Positions 44,524 through 56,712 of a DNA stretch of 64,000 bases are shown in pieces (position 1 is the first letter of the stretch; each line of letters opens with the position of its first letter). A model generated the notes under the pieces. The model was not told where the DNA came from. It worked only from the letters and a program-made list of their open reading frames with translations, and ran no database searches. The stretch comes from Clonostachys chloroleuca (Eukaryota; Ascomycota; Sordariomycetes; Hypocreales; Bionectriaceae), in contig JBANAY010000003.1 in the NCBI GenBank assembly GCA_037952775.1, positions 17,980,001 through 18,044,000 on the forward strand, given 5' to 3'. The position numbers and the translations under genes are program-made.

Positions 44524-47500
44524 GGTCTTCGTTGGCGAGAATTGAATGTCGTCGGGTGGTCCGAACAACATGAAGGCTCTCCCGTGAGTGTACGGCGCCG
44601 TGGGGAAAGAGCTGGGCGGCAAGGGGCCAAGGGAACTGTGCCCCAGACCTTAGTTAGGCAAGTCGTCGTTGGTGAAAAGCAAATTGGGCCAGGCGGTGAG
44701 TTCATCATCGACTACAAGCGGCTCAATGTTGGGGCATCCTCTTTGCTTTTAGGAAGGATGAATTTTGCTTCGGCCCGATCCTTGCGGAGCATAGGGCAAG
44801 CCAAGTCGCTTTAAGAGCAGCACAGAGCAGCGGGAATTGGAGAAAAAAAGAAGAACGGTTTCCTGGGGGCATGTTAGTGAATCGAAGTAGTAATAGATAG
44901 ACATTGGGAGTCTGCGGACCTGCGAAGGCTAAATGGAGCCGGGCGCACCTGCCCGTGGAGGAAGGGTAGGGGTAGTTGCCTCGGAGGGTTTGGTGACCGA
45001 CAGAGTGGCTCTTTCCTCGCCTGAGACGAGAGCTTCCAATTTAATTCTGTTTCCCCGAGGTATGCTCTTAGTTCTGGAATTCGCAGCAGTGACAACGAGA
45101 GCCACTATCAACAAGCACCAGGCTGGTTCGAGCCTCGGGTACCTCGGTCGCCTGGTAGGGGTCTGGTATGTATTTGTGACGGCAAATGGTGGGCGATGGC
45201 GGTGGATTGGCAAGGCAGTTAGGACGGCACAACGGGCCACTTGAGCGCTGACTTACAGGGCTTCTCCTTGACTAACTGCTCTAGTAGTAGGTCCTTGGCT
45301 GATTCCTTGGGGCAGTGGGGGGGTGAGGGGCCAGGACGTTGGTCTCTGCTCTGGTGAAGACTCTCATGAACAGACAGACTCGCTGGAACGGCAGAGGTCT
45401 TCCATTTCTTTTATACGCCCAGAGAGATGGGCCGGTTTACACCTGCCGACCAAAGGAGGTGGGTGGGAGGGTGAGAGGTGCATGGAGCAAGGCTTGGCCT
45501 GGAAGCACATCAGTGTGTACGCTTGGGAGGCGCCGTAAGTCACAAATGGCCGTGCGCAAATGGCAGGGACAAGACCACCCAGCTACTTGTGATGCAGGTT
45601 TTAGGTACATCCCTGGCTTGCAGGTGGTCGATCCAGGAAAGAAATGGGAAAGTAATCGCTGCAAGCCTCAACGCACGACGTCCTCCTGGGCATTCCCTTC
45701 CCTGTCGCTGGACCGAGTGAAACGCTCCCGGCTGGCCGTAGACACGGAAATGGGGTGGAGGATGGGTTACTACCTACCGTGTGCTTGGCCGGTTGACGTC
45801 ACACGCCCCGGATGGACGAGTTGAGTAAGAGCAAATTCCCAGTGAGAGCCCATTCTTTATTGTGTTCTGCGAAGACCAACCCACCCGGGCGGCGCAGGAG
45901 ATTTCAGCTCCAGATCCAGGCATGTGAGAAGTGTGCACGCACATGCAGGAGCCGAGCTCTGTTTAGCAAAGTAGCCCAGGTTGGCACACTTGTGTAATAC
46001 CTCTCTTACCTACCTACCTCCCTAGTAATATGACCAGTTCCGAGCGGCACGCCCAGTCAGTTGTTGCAACACTCCGGGCTCGTGGAATCGTCTGTTAGGG
46101 GGTCTTTCCCCAATCCTGGGGCTCCTTCCAAAATACCTATCCATTCATTTGCTGGGTAGGTATGATTCTCGTACCCTGGTCACGTTTCCCTCTTCTGCTT
46201 GAAGAGGTCAATTAAACGGGACCAGCCCACTACGCTGGCGACATAATACCCTGATCCCAGCAGCGGGTTCAAGCCACACTGCTATGGGCGCACTGAAGTA
46301 GACGCTCAAGGCGCTGAAAGGCCGTTGTGAGGACGCTGTGCCTCGCTCCACAGCTGGCTCGGTTATGTACTTCTGACCAACAAAACTGGAGAAGCTTGCT
46401 TGTGCTGCATCGTACAACCATGCGATGCGGCCTTATTGATCAAGGACAAACCAGAGCACGGGACGGACTAACAATTGGAGGATGGTCAGACGCCTTAGAC
46501 CCAGATCCTTGCCAATTGTTACTGACTAGCTAGGCCGCCGTTGTTATGCAAGCGACGGTTCGTTTCCACGACACGAATCTACCCTATATCGCGATGGTGT
46601 TCATGCGATGAGGGTGGCATTCTTGCATGGCCAGCTTGATGAATGACACCGTGTATGTATTACAGCAGATATTAAACCTTTTGGGCAATGTGCAGGTCAA
46701 TTGTGAGATGGTCGATGTGGTATTGGGCGTAGTGGTGGTCATTTAGTGAGCAGGCAACTGTCGTTCCAATGTCTTGACCAACAATGGGCGAGGTTTTCCA
46801 GAAACAATGTGAATACATAATGCTCCTATTTGGGCATCCGAGATTACTAAATCTCTCTTGTGACATACCATAAGTGATAAGGCCAATGGGAATACATTGT
46901 GTTTCAACGTGTTGGCCCATAACTCCTTTTCTCGGGTTGCTCTTTAAGCCTTCTTCCCGTCACGACGGTCTATGGGACAATACATGACCAGGGCTGACTG
47001 GTGGCTTGCTGACTGTCAATCTCGGATGATATACCTGGAGCCAGTCTGTCGGTAAAGTGTCCCAAGAGCTGGCGGAGAGAGGCTGACTACAGCAGGCATT
47101 GGATGGTAGCACCGCTTGCGTGAAGTGGGCACCATCTTCCCAGCAAGGAATACAAGCGCGGACCGTTGTCCTTGCAGATTCCATGGGTAGGCTACAAAGT
47201 CTTGCTGTCCTCAGCCTAGGGTCGTGTTTATCCTGAGAGGCCCGTCGTATTAATTAGAAAGCTGCAGCGATATACCCCTCCCTCGGTGGATCTTTTAATT
47301 GCCCAGATGCCAACGTGGCCCTGGCCGATTTGCAATGTATGGATGATTCTATGCTTTCCCAAGCGGCCTGCACGGTGATAAGCATTTGAGAGCCGACGGC
47401 GCGGTACCCTAGCACCCCCTCCAAAGGCAGGGAGGGTATTGTCGTGTGCACTTGCATTGAGGAAGCTGTGTTAGTGTTTTCCTATTGATAGAAAGGACGG

Positions 47501-50500
47501 CCCCCAACCTCGTGGCCAGAACACCAACGGCACACTTCACTGTTGGTCAGTCAGAGATACACCCCAAGCATGTGACACCCAAAACGTGCTCTTTAGGTGG
47601 CCGAGCTGCCTAGCTGAAATAATAGTAGGCAGCATTCCACCAACACCTGATTTTCTCGTAGAGCCTGCCTACTTTAGTGTCGTGGGACCTGACGGAGGGA
47701 GTCAAAGGCCCAGCGAAAGAACCGGGCTGTTGGTATCGAACCGGACCAGATGCTGAGGCATTTGCTGCGGCTTATTTTAATCTTCTGACCAAAGCTAACA
47801 CAAAACGAAGTCCCGAGCCGTGCGCTAACTCATGGGGCGCACAATGGTGCTCAACATCGTGGCACCTATATTGCCAGATGGTTGCTCAGAGCCCACTTGA
47901 TTCCTTGGGGGACCCGAGCATTTGGTTCGCTGACGAGCGCCGTCTCCGGGGGTTTTTGACACGAGGTACCTCCCTGGTCTCCTGGTGCCGGTGTATCCTT
48001 GCTTGCCAAGCTGCGGCTGCCCGAACCACGGCCCACCACCACCAACAGCACCAACCATCCCATCCCAGAGAGTTGGTACGACAGCTGGGTATTTCCCCGA
48101 GTCAAGCCTGGCGCTCTTCCGTGGAGTGAGGGGTGACCGTGGGCACGGAAGCTGACGATTAATTACTTAATTTCTCATTCATGGTCCAGAGGAATTGGAG
48201 ACCAGGAAATCCCGGGTCGTATTAGTCTAGGTAAGAAAATGTTGATCAATGTGCGGAAGCCGAACGCGGGACAAAGGATCTGCAGCTGATTGGGGAGTAG
48301 GTTGGATCAGGGAAAGAAACAAAAGAGGAGACAATAGGGGGAATAAATGGCACGATACAACGCTGCACAAAAAGCAATTCAACTCGCTCAAAATGCGAAA
48401 CTTAAACCTGCCGTAGTGCTTAGCTGTTGTCGCGCAGCTGTGGAGGCTCAGGAGACGGCGCTCATGGGACTGAAATCTGTCCGCCCGGAGCCCCAAGGCA
48501 TTAGTGCGTGTTACTCTGTTCCGATGACAGGTTTCGGGAACGCCCGTTGTTTCTTCCTGTAACGGGGGTTAGAAAGGCCCGTATCTGGACAATATGATAG
48601 GCGGATTTTCTTCCCAGCCAGACCAGGCTTGCGGAATGCCGGAATGCGAAACAGAAATGGGAAAAGCGACGAGACGGCCGGCCCCCAGGTTCCAACTAAG
48701 CTTAGCGAACGCTGGCGGGGATGGGCGATGGATGGGAGGGAGGGGAGGAGTGAAGGAGGGATGGACGGACGGAGGGCCTGCTAAGGTAGATTATGCGGAT
48801 AGCGGCCCACACCGCCTGTATATCCCCCGAAAAACGGTTGGCAGATGACATTCCGGGTGCATCCTACAGCGCTACGTACTTGACCGGTACGAATTTACCG
48901 CTAGAAAGCCTCTGACAGCACCGCTGGCCAGAGGTACCGCCTCGTACAGTAATTTGTAATTCGCAATTCGGTCGTGATAGCTGCGATGGGTTGCAATATG
49001 GACTGGCATCGGATTGCCAGCAGCTGCTCATCTAGGCTTTCTGTAGGCATGCAACCACCCATGCCTGCATGTTTACAGCATCGTCGACGCCAATCTTTGG
49101 ACTCCAGCATGACGAGATAGCCCTTCCTTCAATTCAGCTGGGCCTCACCGCAATCACCAAACCGTCAGTGACGCACCCGCCCCAGTTCCTGCCATTGTTC
49201 CTTCCAGAGAATCCACCCTTCATGTCTGCATGTCTGGTCCGGCATTGAAGTGCATCCACAAGCTCGGTACATGTGTGTGTCATTATTGATGTACTGTACA
49301 AGATGGCATCGTGCCAACGTCAATAACCTCCCCGCCATCTTCTTTCGCTTGGCTGTTACCGTCCACTGAGCTGAGCCATGCCACTCACAAGCCAAGGTCC
49401 AAAGCAATGCAAGGCGCCAGAAACGTTGCGTCGCAGCAGCGCAGCATCCCACAGGCCGGCTGACAGGCATCTAAATATCCCAACAGTCTGGTACGAGTCT
49501 CGCTTCGCTAACTGCGCTCCATGCCGCCTGTCAGGGTGACTCCCCACCCTCCGTGCACCCTTCCCTGTTGCACCCACCCTACCCTTTCCTGCATGTGCCG
49601 GGAGAAGGAGCCTCGCGTTGGTAGGTTACCTGTTCGAGCCCCAGATGTCTTTCCCGCTCTGGTAGCTGGTGCGAGGGCTGATATGTAGGAGCTTATGGAC
49701 AGCTGTGAGCTGACCTGATCCCTTACGGATGAGCTATGATGTAGCCATGTTGATCGAGACTACAACGAAGCACGGTGAGATTGATTCCTCAATGGATGCA
49801 CCAATGAATTGTGTCTAGATCCTTGGCAAATGCCACTCACTGGCTGGAGCCGCCATTGTCATGCAAGCCACCGGACGTGCTAGTGTGCATAAATGTTGGG
49901 CAGATGTGATAGAATCAACATCCCTGACTGGATTGACGAGCAGCAAGCACGCCGCCGTATCATGGCAGATTTCGGAACTTTTGGGCAGCTGGCCGTAGGA
50001 TCGATTTTGCTCATCGGTGACCAAGACCTGGACTTTCTTGGGCTCACCGATTGCCTGGGTGGGCGTGAACCAGCAACTTCTAACATACATCTTCATGCCC
50101 TGTGTCGACTGGTGTAAGGGAACAAACTACTATTGTAGTTTACAACTCATTGCAAAGACCCGAAAGGTTTTGTAGATTTTAAGCCTAATTTGGGACCACA
50201 CCCTTCCCCTGGCACTACTGTATAGAATATTCTGGCCGAGCATGAATTCCAAAAACAGCACATCGACTATTCAGTTCACAGTGATACTCATACTCCGCAA
50301 GCATTATCAGAACTTGGTGCTTCAGTCCCCTTTACGCATTCATGCACGATGCTCATAAACGTAGAGACTATGCTCAAATACACCCGTAAAGAAAATCCGG
50401 CCACTGTACGACCACTGGTCAAGTATCCAGCCGGTGATAAGCAGGATGAGTGGACGCCATGTCCGACTTTCTATTTGGACTAATCTATAAGGTCTCTCAT

Positions 50501-51160
50501 TTGCAAACGTTTCAGCACTGATTCCAAGTCAAGGCATAATATCACCAAGGACATCGTAGTGAGTTTGCGATGATGTTGTTGCCATGAAGAATCCTGCTAG
50601 CTCAAGTCCTCATACAATAGACACTGGATCCTGTGCGGCCGCCAAGTTATCTCTGAGGCAAACATTGATTCCCAAGTCTCTGTCCTCGTCAAAGTGAATT
50701 CTTCAGTCAGTTGCCTCGTTCAAGCCTCATGATGGCCTGTGGCCTGCACCTCAAAGCTACGCGGAGCTACTAGCAAGACAACGATCTACCACGGTGGCAA
50801 TGCTTTGATAGAGGCTTTAAGAATCCGGGTTCTACCACATAATTGGACTTTACGTGCGATGAATACCTACCTAAAGGAGTCAAGCTTGGAGAGCTGTGCT
50901 GGAAGGGCAATCCCAGTCTCTAGCCAGCGAGTGCGGCCTGTGACATACTCGACGTATCGCTCAAGCCAAGATATCGATATTCCGGGCCTTTTTTTCTTGT
51001 TTCTTCTCCTTCTCTAACAATTCCTTCCATACAATATTTTCACGAAGATGTAAGTACGACTACAGCAGTTGATTCGGGCGTGGCCTCATTAATCATAGTC
51101 GCCGAAAGTAAGGAATGTACGTATTTTCGGTAGATTTATTTCATTGGCAGATCCTTGCAA
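44524..51160. other. 6.6-kb gene-poor region
   Basis: No convincing protein-coding frame on either strand; open frames are short and compositionally unlike proteins. The first part must hold the promoter of the LaeA-like gene, and the end the 3' UTR of the methyltransferase at 51161. No RNA gene or repeat could be identified by eye. Confidence 0.4.
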
Positions 51161-52375
51161 TTATTTTTTACGATCTGCTCTTCTCTCAAATAAATACAAC
51201 TCAACCGATTCTGGACCAGACCCAAGAACGGGCAGAGGGATGACTTGTTCGGCTGCTTTCTGCCAACCATGCTGGGCCATCAAGTCAAATAGCGCTTTCT
51301 CAGACGGGTGACGAGGTTTTGTAGCCAAGAACACCCGGCTTGTCCATTCCTCCGCGCTGTCTCCAGAATGTGACTCATTTGAAGCATGCAGCGCCGATAG
51401 AGTCTCTACCAGCGCCGGGAGCATGTCGACGTTGTACGTGCAGTCGCTGAGCATGACAAGATCCCACCGCCGAGCCTTCGTTTGTGTTCCAAAACTACCC
51501 CGTCTCCCTTCCTCCCAGTCGAGATTCTCATATGCAAGCGCGGCGGTTTGGCCGCTGGGCAGATGCTCCATGTTGAGCTTTGCTTGTGTTTCGGCTTCCT
51601 CCAGATCCGTCATCAGGACGAAGCTGTCCTTGCTCGCCTCGGGGCGGACCTTGGAGCAAAGGGCGCCCAACCCAACACCCAATACACCGACGCCGCATCC
51701 CAGCTCTATAACGTTTAGTGTATCTGCCTTGGCCAAGAGTTTGCCAACGGCCCTTACACAAGGTGCCTGGCTGGTCGCTGAGTCGGGCGAAAAGACGGTG
51801 CTGGAAAGAGCGCACAGGGCCACCACGCCTGCGTCCCAGATATGCCGGGCAATGCTCTCGCCAAGCTCCTCCTCCATCTCAATCATCATCGAGGAGCTGC
51901 TCGCTGTGCCCAACTCCAGCTTGCGGGTCGAATGCCGCTGGCCATCCTTGGCCTTCGGGCTGAGGGTCAGCCAAACCGGCATAACGAGTCCCAGACCAGC
52001 CTCCCGAGATCCGCTTGCCTCTTCAGAGAGAATCAAAGACGCCCTATCGGCCGAAATCGCCCGGCTTGCGCTAATTTGAACTTGCACCCAGAGGCCCGCC
52101 GCGATGATCTGGGTGACGATGGTGGGAATCAGGAAGACTGGTTTCGCTATCCTCTGGCCGTATTTCCAGACGAGCTGCCCCTTCCTAGATAGGGGCAGCG
52201 TTTTGCTGTCCTTCTTGCCAGCCGTGACATGGAGGATGGCTTCCAACTCGATAGGCTCCTTTGGCGAGAGAAAAGAGTCGCCCAGGTCGGTCGTGATGGT
52301 GAAGACGACCTCAAGTTGTGTATTTTTCCCGCTCGGCGAGAGCTTGGGCGAGCTCAGGCATCGAATGTAGTGCAT
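51161..52375 (-). CDS. Seven-beta-strand lysine-type methyltransferase (Methyltransf_16 family)
   Basis: A single exon of 404 aa beginning at a clear ATG (MHYIRCLSSPKLSPSG). Residues 1-150 form a beta-rich N-terminal part seen in fungal members. The SAM-binding motif I is LNVIELGCGVGVLGVGLGAL, preceded by RHIWDAGVVALCAL, the W-x-A-G/S motif before strand 1 in METTL21/FAM86 proteins. The acidic residue after strand 2 is in VLMTDLEEAE. The family DxxY catalytic motif is seen in WDLVMLSDCTYNVDMLPAL. The end, ESVELYLFERR, is also typical. The likely job is methylation of a lysine in a translation factor or chaperone; the substrate cannot be read from sequence. Divergent from the deaminase gene across 488 bp. 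Confidence 0.9.
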   Translation of the reverse strand: MHYIRCLSSPKLSPSGKNTQLEVVFTITTDLGDSFLSPKEPIELEAILHVTAGKKDSKTLPLSRKGQLVWKYGQRIAKPVFLIPTIVTQIIAAGLWVQVQISASRAISADRASLILSEEASGSREAGLGLVMPVWLTLSPKAKDGQRHSTRKLELGTASSSSMMIEMEEELGESIARHIWDAGVVALCALSSTVFSPDSATSQAPCVRAVGKLLAKADTLNVIELGCGVGVLGVGLGALCSKVRPEASKDSFVLMTDLEEAETQAKLNMEHLPSGQTAALAYENLDWEEGRRGSFGTQTKARRWDLVMLSDCTYNVDMLPALVETLSALHASNESHSGDSAEEWTSRVFLATKPRHPSEKALFDLMAQHGWQKAAEQVIPLPVLGSGPESVELYLFERRADRKK

Positions 52376-52863
52376 CTTCCCTTCACCCTTTCCCTCTTCT
52401 CATTCTCGCATTTTAAGAGATGGACATGAATGTTGGAAAGGTTCAGTTAATTCATGTTGAGAACGAGAAAGCTTTGGTGGGTATGCTTAGTCATTCATTC
52501 ATTCAGTTGCTTTCTGCTCTACAACGAAAATATCAACGATTTCCCTTCATCATCCTCAGCCATGATAGCGCAAAGGGTGGTCCTGGCATCCAAGCCTGAT
52601 TTCAAATACGGGCGGTTTCCATACTATCCCCCATTGCTGCAGACATAGTCTAGCGATGGAGAACAAAGTTTTGTGTTCCCGGAGGTGACCGTCTCAGACG
52701 ACGCCAGCGGCCGGCCCCGATCTGGTGTGACCGTGTCTTATCTGCCATCTCCTTCCCCTCGTTCCTTGAATGCTGTGCCCGATTTTCCCAAAAAACTCTG
52801 GTGTTGAGACCTGTAACTCACCCCAATACATCAAAGATCTAACAAGGAGTAAAACCAACGACC
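52376..52863. promoter_or_regulatory. Shared divergent promoter
   Basis: 488 bp between the starts of the methyltransferase (minus) and the deaminase (plus). It contains CT-rich stretches near both ends. No specific site is recognised. Confidence 0.5.
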
Positions 52864-53523
52864 ATGTTTGCCCCCGCCAAGAACGAAGAGCTCCTCCGGG
52901 CACTCCTCCAGACTGTAGAAACCTCTATCGTGCCCCTGACAGCCCAGGCCGTCACCAACGGCTGCAAGCTCTTCGGCGCCGCCATCCTCGACCGCCGCAC
53001 GCTCAAGCCCCTCTCAGTCGCCACAAACAACGAGCGCGCCTCGCCCCTGCTCCACGGCGAGATCAACTGCATCCAGCAGTTCTACACCGTTGACTACCCG
53101 GACCCGGCCAGCCGCCCCAGCCCGCAGGACGATTGCGTCTTCTTCGCCACGCACGAGCCCTGCAGCCTGTGCCTGAGCGGCATCACGTGGTCCGGCTTCC
53201 GGGAGTTCTACTACCTCTTCACCTATGAGGACAGCCGGGACCTGTTCTCGATCCCCTACGACATCGACATCCTGCAGGAGGTCTTCCGTGTCCAGGGCAG
53301 TGAGACGGACGAGCAGGTGAAGGCACGTCCGCTCTACAACCGCGACAACAAATTCTTCAAGGCGAGGTCTGTCGCTGAACTCATCGACACTGTCACCGAC
53401 GCGGAAGCCAAGGCTGCCCTGCTGTCAGAATTTGAAAGAGTGAAGAAGCTGTACAATGGACTGAGTGAAACGTATCAGAACGGTAAATCCAAGGGTACTG
53501 AGAGTTCAAGTGTATGGAAATAG
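52864..53523 (+). CDS. Cytidine/deoxycytidylate deaminase-fold protein
   Basis: A single exon of 219 aa starting at ATG 52864 (MFAPAKNEELLRALLQTVET). The zinc-binding signature of the CDA superfamily is complete. HGEINCIQQF supplies the H-[AG]-E histidine and proton-shuttle glutamate, and THEPCSLCLSGITWSGF supplies P-C-x2-C. The N-terminal part has FGAAILDRRTLKPLSVATN, the usual first strands. After the zinc site comes FREFYYLFTYEDSRDLF and an extended helical C-terminus. It is larger than CDD1-type cytidine deaminases (about 140 aa) and differs from dCMP deaminase. Substrate (a nucleoside, nucleotide or modified base) is unknown. A/T direct repeats lie just after the stop. Confidence 0.88.
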   Translation: MFAPAKNEELLRALLQTVETSIVPLTAQAVTNGCKLFGAAILDRRTLKPLSVATNNERASPLLHGEINCIQQFYTVDYPDPASRPSPQDDCVFFATHEPCSLCLSGITWSGFREFYYLFTYEDSRDLFSIPYDIDILQEVFRVQGSETDEQVKARPLYNRDNKFFKARSVAELIDTVTDAEAKAALLSEFERVKKLYNGLSETYQNGKSKGTESSSVWK

Positions 53524-54703
53524 GCCAGCACTTCCAATGGCCAAAGTCTTCTAAAGAAAGGCTCTTGGACGGGGACCGTTTTCGTTCTAGTTCGAAAAAA
53601 AAAGTTTTTTAAAAAAGTTTTTTAAAAAAGTTGATATTTTATGATTCATGATACCGATCGGGTCCAGCAGTGTTTGGAATGTTGTCTAGCAACCAGCTTG
53701 AGATCCGCGGCGGCAATTGATCCTACATTGCCTCGTATTCTGCTTTTTCATGTGTCTATTTTGTGCGATGGGATTTGCTCAATTCGTTTAACAGGCATCT
53801 GGGGTCACAGAGCGTTTTCTGTGACTATTGGCAAGACCCCACGATAGCGGTTTGGACAATATTAGGTATGCTTTCATTGTCTCTACACTTGTTTAGTGTT
53901 GATGGCCATTCTCATCCCAGTCACTTCTCATCTATTGTTCATCCGGCATTTCCTTCGATCTCATAAGCTACTCACCGCCATGGGTAATCGCCGATAACGC
54001 TGCGCTTTCCTTTACTTCAGTTGATGTCGACGTTGCCAGATCCTCATCTGATGGGGTTCCTCTAGGGAATGTGCTTTACCAGGCACCCTTCCCCCAGGCT
54101 CTCTTGCTTTACTGCGCCTTGTACCCGTGACCAGATGAATTTTTACAGTCCCCAACTGGTGGACCTAGGCTGCTGCATGCATGCATATGCTCGGCCCATG
54201 GGCCTAATAATTTGGCTTTGGGCTTGCCTTGGTTGACATGTGTTCTGGGCGCTTAGTCACAGAACGCGGATTGCACCGGTGCGAATCCGCTCTTCTCCGC
54301 TGAAGGTCCCGAAAAAGTCCATGGCCGGGTGCTGCTCACACGTTGGTTTTTTGGTGGTATGATTCGGGCAAAGCCTACGATTGGCCGTACAGACAGGTAC
54401 ATACGAGGCAGTACAAGGGAAAAGACACCCGTTGGGTAGAATCAGGTAATGCGTGCGCAACCGCGTCTTGGGCTAACCCGGTTTTTCTCTATGCATGTTG
54501 TCATCTGGCTAGAAAAAAGGGGATAAATAGCGGTCGGTGTCCGCTGAATAACCTTTTCGTCTGGGGAGAAACGGCTCCAAAGTGTCTATCAACTCATTAC
54601 AACCTAAACACAATCCTCAGTCTATTTCACAAGAACCAACTACCTACCTGACCAGCCCTTTTCACAGCAAAAGGGAGAGAGAGCAAACTCGAACAAAAAC
54701 AAA
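53524..54703. other. Intergenic between deaminase and TANGO2-like genes
   Basis: 1.18 kb. The left side has the A/T direct repeats of the deaminase 3' region. The right side, especially 54570-54700, looks like a leader (A/C-rich, GAGAGAGA just before the ATG). A TGCATGCATGCATA alternating tract lies near 54173. No gene is seen. Confidence 0.5.
53595..53633 (+). repeat. A-run/T-run direct repeats after the deaminase gene
   Basis: After an A9 run, the 13-base unit GTTTTTTAAAAAA occurs twice, followed by GTT. Each unit contains the self-complementary TTTTTTAAAAAA, so short hairpins are possible. The position, 72 bp after the deaminase stop, fits a transcript-end element. Confidence 0.7.
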
Positions 54704-55717
54704 ATGTGCATCGTCTTTGTTACTACGGCGCACCCCAAATATCCAGTCATAGTCATCGACAACCGCGATGAATTTATTCTGCGCCCAACATCCAGGCCCC
54801 ACTGGTACAAGCATCCAGTGACTGGGGAGGAGGTTTTGTCGTCACGAGACCTCCATCGTCCGGAGATGGGCACGTGGATGGGCATCACCAAATCGGGTCT
54901 GTTGGCGGTACTAACAAACTACCGCGAGCCGCTCAATGATGCGGAACACCCTATTGAGGGGAGGAAAAGCAGAGGTGCGATGCCGACAGCATGGCTAGGC
55001 GAGCCACCCGAGCTGAGCATGGTGAAGAGCGTCGAGGACTTCGTCAGTGACGGGGGTGTCAAGGGCGTGGGAGGCTTCTCGATGGTGTGCGCGAAGCTGA
55101 AGAAGAAGAGCGAGGGATTTGCAGTCATCAGCAACCGAGCGGGGGACATCAAAGATGTGCCAATCGTCAAGCCAGACCACATCAAAGGGTGGGGGCTGAC
55201 GAATACAGTATTTGATCGGTCAGAGACTTGGCCAAAAGTCGGGACCGGGGTGAAGGGATTTGAGAATGTCATCCAGGCGCATGCAGCCAACGAGGAGGCC
55301 AGTGAGCAGGAATTGGTAGACGAGTTGTTTAAGCATCTCGATACCGACACCCTGCATGGTCACTGCGATCGCACGCTGGAGGAGAATATCGATGAGCTGA
55401 AGAACAGTATCTTTATCCCAGCGATTGGAGATGAGAGGCATCGTCTCGAAACGAAGGAGGCGCAAGCCAAGGGTCGACAAGGGTGGCCAACAGAGGAAGA
55501 ACTCCAGAAGGATATCGCTATTAATGGGGATGCGGCATTCCACCAGGGGTTCGATATGGGAATGTATGGAACACAACGGCAGACGATCGTTCTGGTAGAC
55601 CACGACGGCAACGTGACGTACATCGAGAGGGCGCTGTACGATGCCACGGGACATGAAATTCCCAGAGGAGAGGGAGATCTGACGTTCAAGTTCAAGATTA
55701 ACGGCTGGGAAGATTAG
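54704..55717 (+). CDS. TANGO2/NRDE-family protein
   Basis: A single exon of 337 aa. The family begins with a Met-Cys N-terminus and an Asn-Arg-Asp-Glu motif; here MCIVFVTTAHPKYPVIVIDN is followed by RDEF, with RPTSRPHWY after. Further conserved blocks are SSRDLHRPEMGTWMGITKSG, LAVLTNYREP, WGLTNTVFDRSETWPKVGTG and YGTQRQTIVLVDHDGNVTYI. The Cys2 could act as an N-terminal nucleophile (Ntn-hydrolase-like fold is known for NRDE proteins). Human TANGO2 links to Golgi organisation and to mitochondrial lipid and heme handling; the fungal role is unsettled. The length and ends are normal, and the frame is intact. Confidence 0.93.
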   Translation: MCIVFVTTAHPKYPVIVIDNRDEFILRPTSRPHWYKHPVTGEEVLSSRDLHRPEMGTWMGITKSGLLAVLTNYREPLNDAEHPIEGRKSRGAMPTAWLGEPPELSMVKSVEDFVSDGGVKGVGGFSMVCAKLKKKSEGFAVISNRAGDIKDVPIVKPDHIKGWGLTNTVFDRSETWPKVGTGVKGFENVIQAHAANEEASEQELVDELFKHLDTDTLHGHCDRTLEENIDELKNSIFIPAIGDERHRLETKEAQAKGRQGWPTEEELQKDIAINGDAAFHQGFDMGMYGTQRQTIVLVDHDGNVTYIERALYDATGHEIPRGEGDLTFKFKINGWED

Positions 55718-56712
55718 ACGAAAAACAAGGGAGGCAGGCCAGAGGAAGAGGAGGCTCGGATTCCTATTGCTCTTTGCATACCGTTTCTGTTAGGGATAGA
55801 GGAAGGTGCTTACCTATTGAAGGTCGTTCTGGATAGATCGCATTTCAGATCATTTTGGAATGCTGACTGGACCAACATGTTCAACAAAATTGGCCCGACT
55901 TATATAGACATATATTTCTGCGTCTACTAATGAATAAATGACGGAATGAATGAGTCGACGGCTCGCTGACGCCCTCGAACGGTGATGCCTATGCGAGGTT
56001 GGAGATGCGAGCCGACGCTACAGCTCGTTGGCAGCCGCTGACGGTCGTTTCCTCCTGTGCAGCCATATCAGCCAGTCTCGAGGAAAGAGTCACTGCCGCC
56101 GTCCAGCTCACTTCTTGACCCGATCACAAAGCAGAAAGTACCAGAGGCAGTCGCGATTGTGCCCGTCACCGCCCGCCGTTTATCAATCTATCTGCCGGTT
56201 GTGCACCTTTTTGTCTGCCTGCGCAGGTTCCCGTCGCGAAAGAGCTTCAAAGGTAAACAAAGCTCCTGCTCCCACCCCAACGCCAGCTCAAAGCGTGCAA
56301 ACTCAGAGCCCTTACTGCCTGTTGCTTTGTTCAAACATAAAGCAGGTGGTGGAGATTCCACTACATTCTTCAATTGTCTAATTCGCAGGCTTCTCTGACC
56401 CCTTCTTTGCAGAGGGCTTCCGTCCTTTCATTGTCTCCCCAATCGTGTCGTCACATCTCGTGCTTCGACCATTTTTAGGTCTCTGCACAGCGGTTCGGGC
56501 CTCAATTGTGCTATACGACAGAAGCTCCAAGCCCACTGCCTGCTTTCTGACCTCTTATATTTTAATTCCAGCATCTGTCTCTCGAAGTTTCCCAAATTAC
56601 GTGTTTCTGCACCACAATTCGACAACACTCCTCCGAACCCCACCGAAAGACAAACAAACAAACACATGCAAAACATCTCTCGAGACTCCGGGCATTCCTC
56701 TTCCTGAAAATC
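55718..56712. other. Intergenic, promoter of the next gene
   Basis: 995 bp between the TANGO2-like stop and the next ATG. The last 300 bp are CT-rich with CAAACAAACAAACAC just before the ATG, a leader-like composition. No gene is seen. Confidence 0.5.

Noticed and set aside
49620..49650. GTTCGAGCCCC resembling a tRNA B box (also GGGTTCAAATC at 10246 and GGTTCAAATTC near 17970, minus strand)
   Set aside because: None has a T-stem that pairs or a matching acceptor stem and A box at the right distance.
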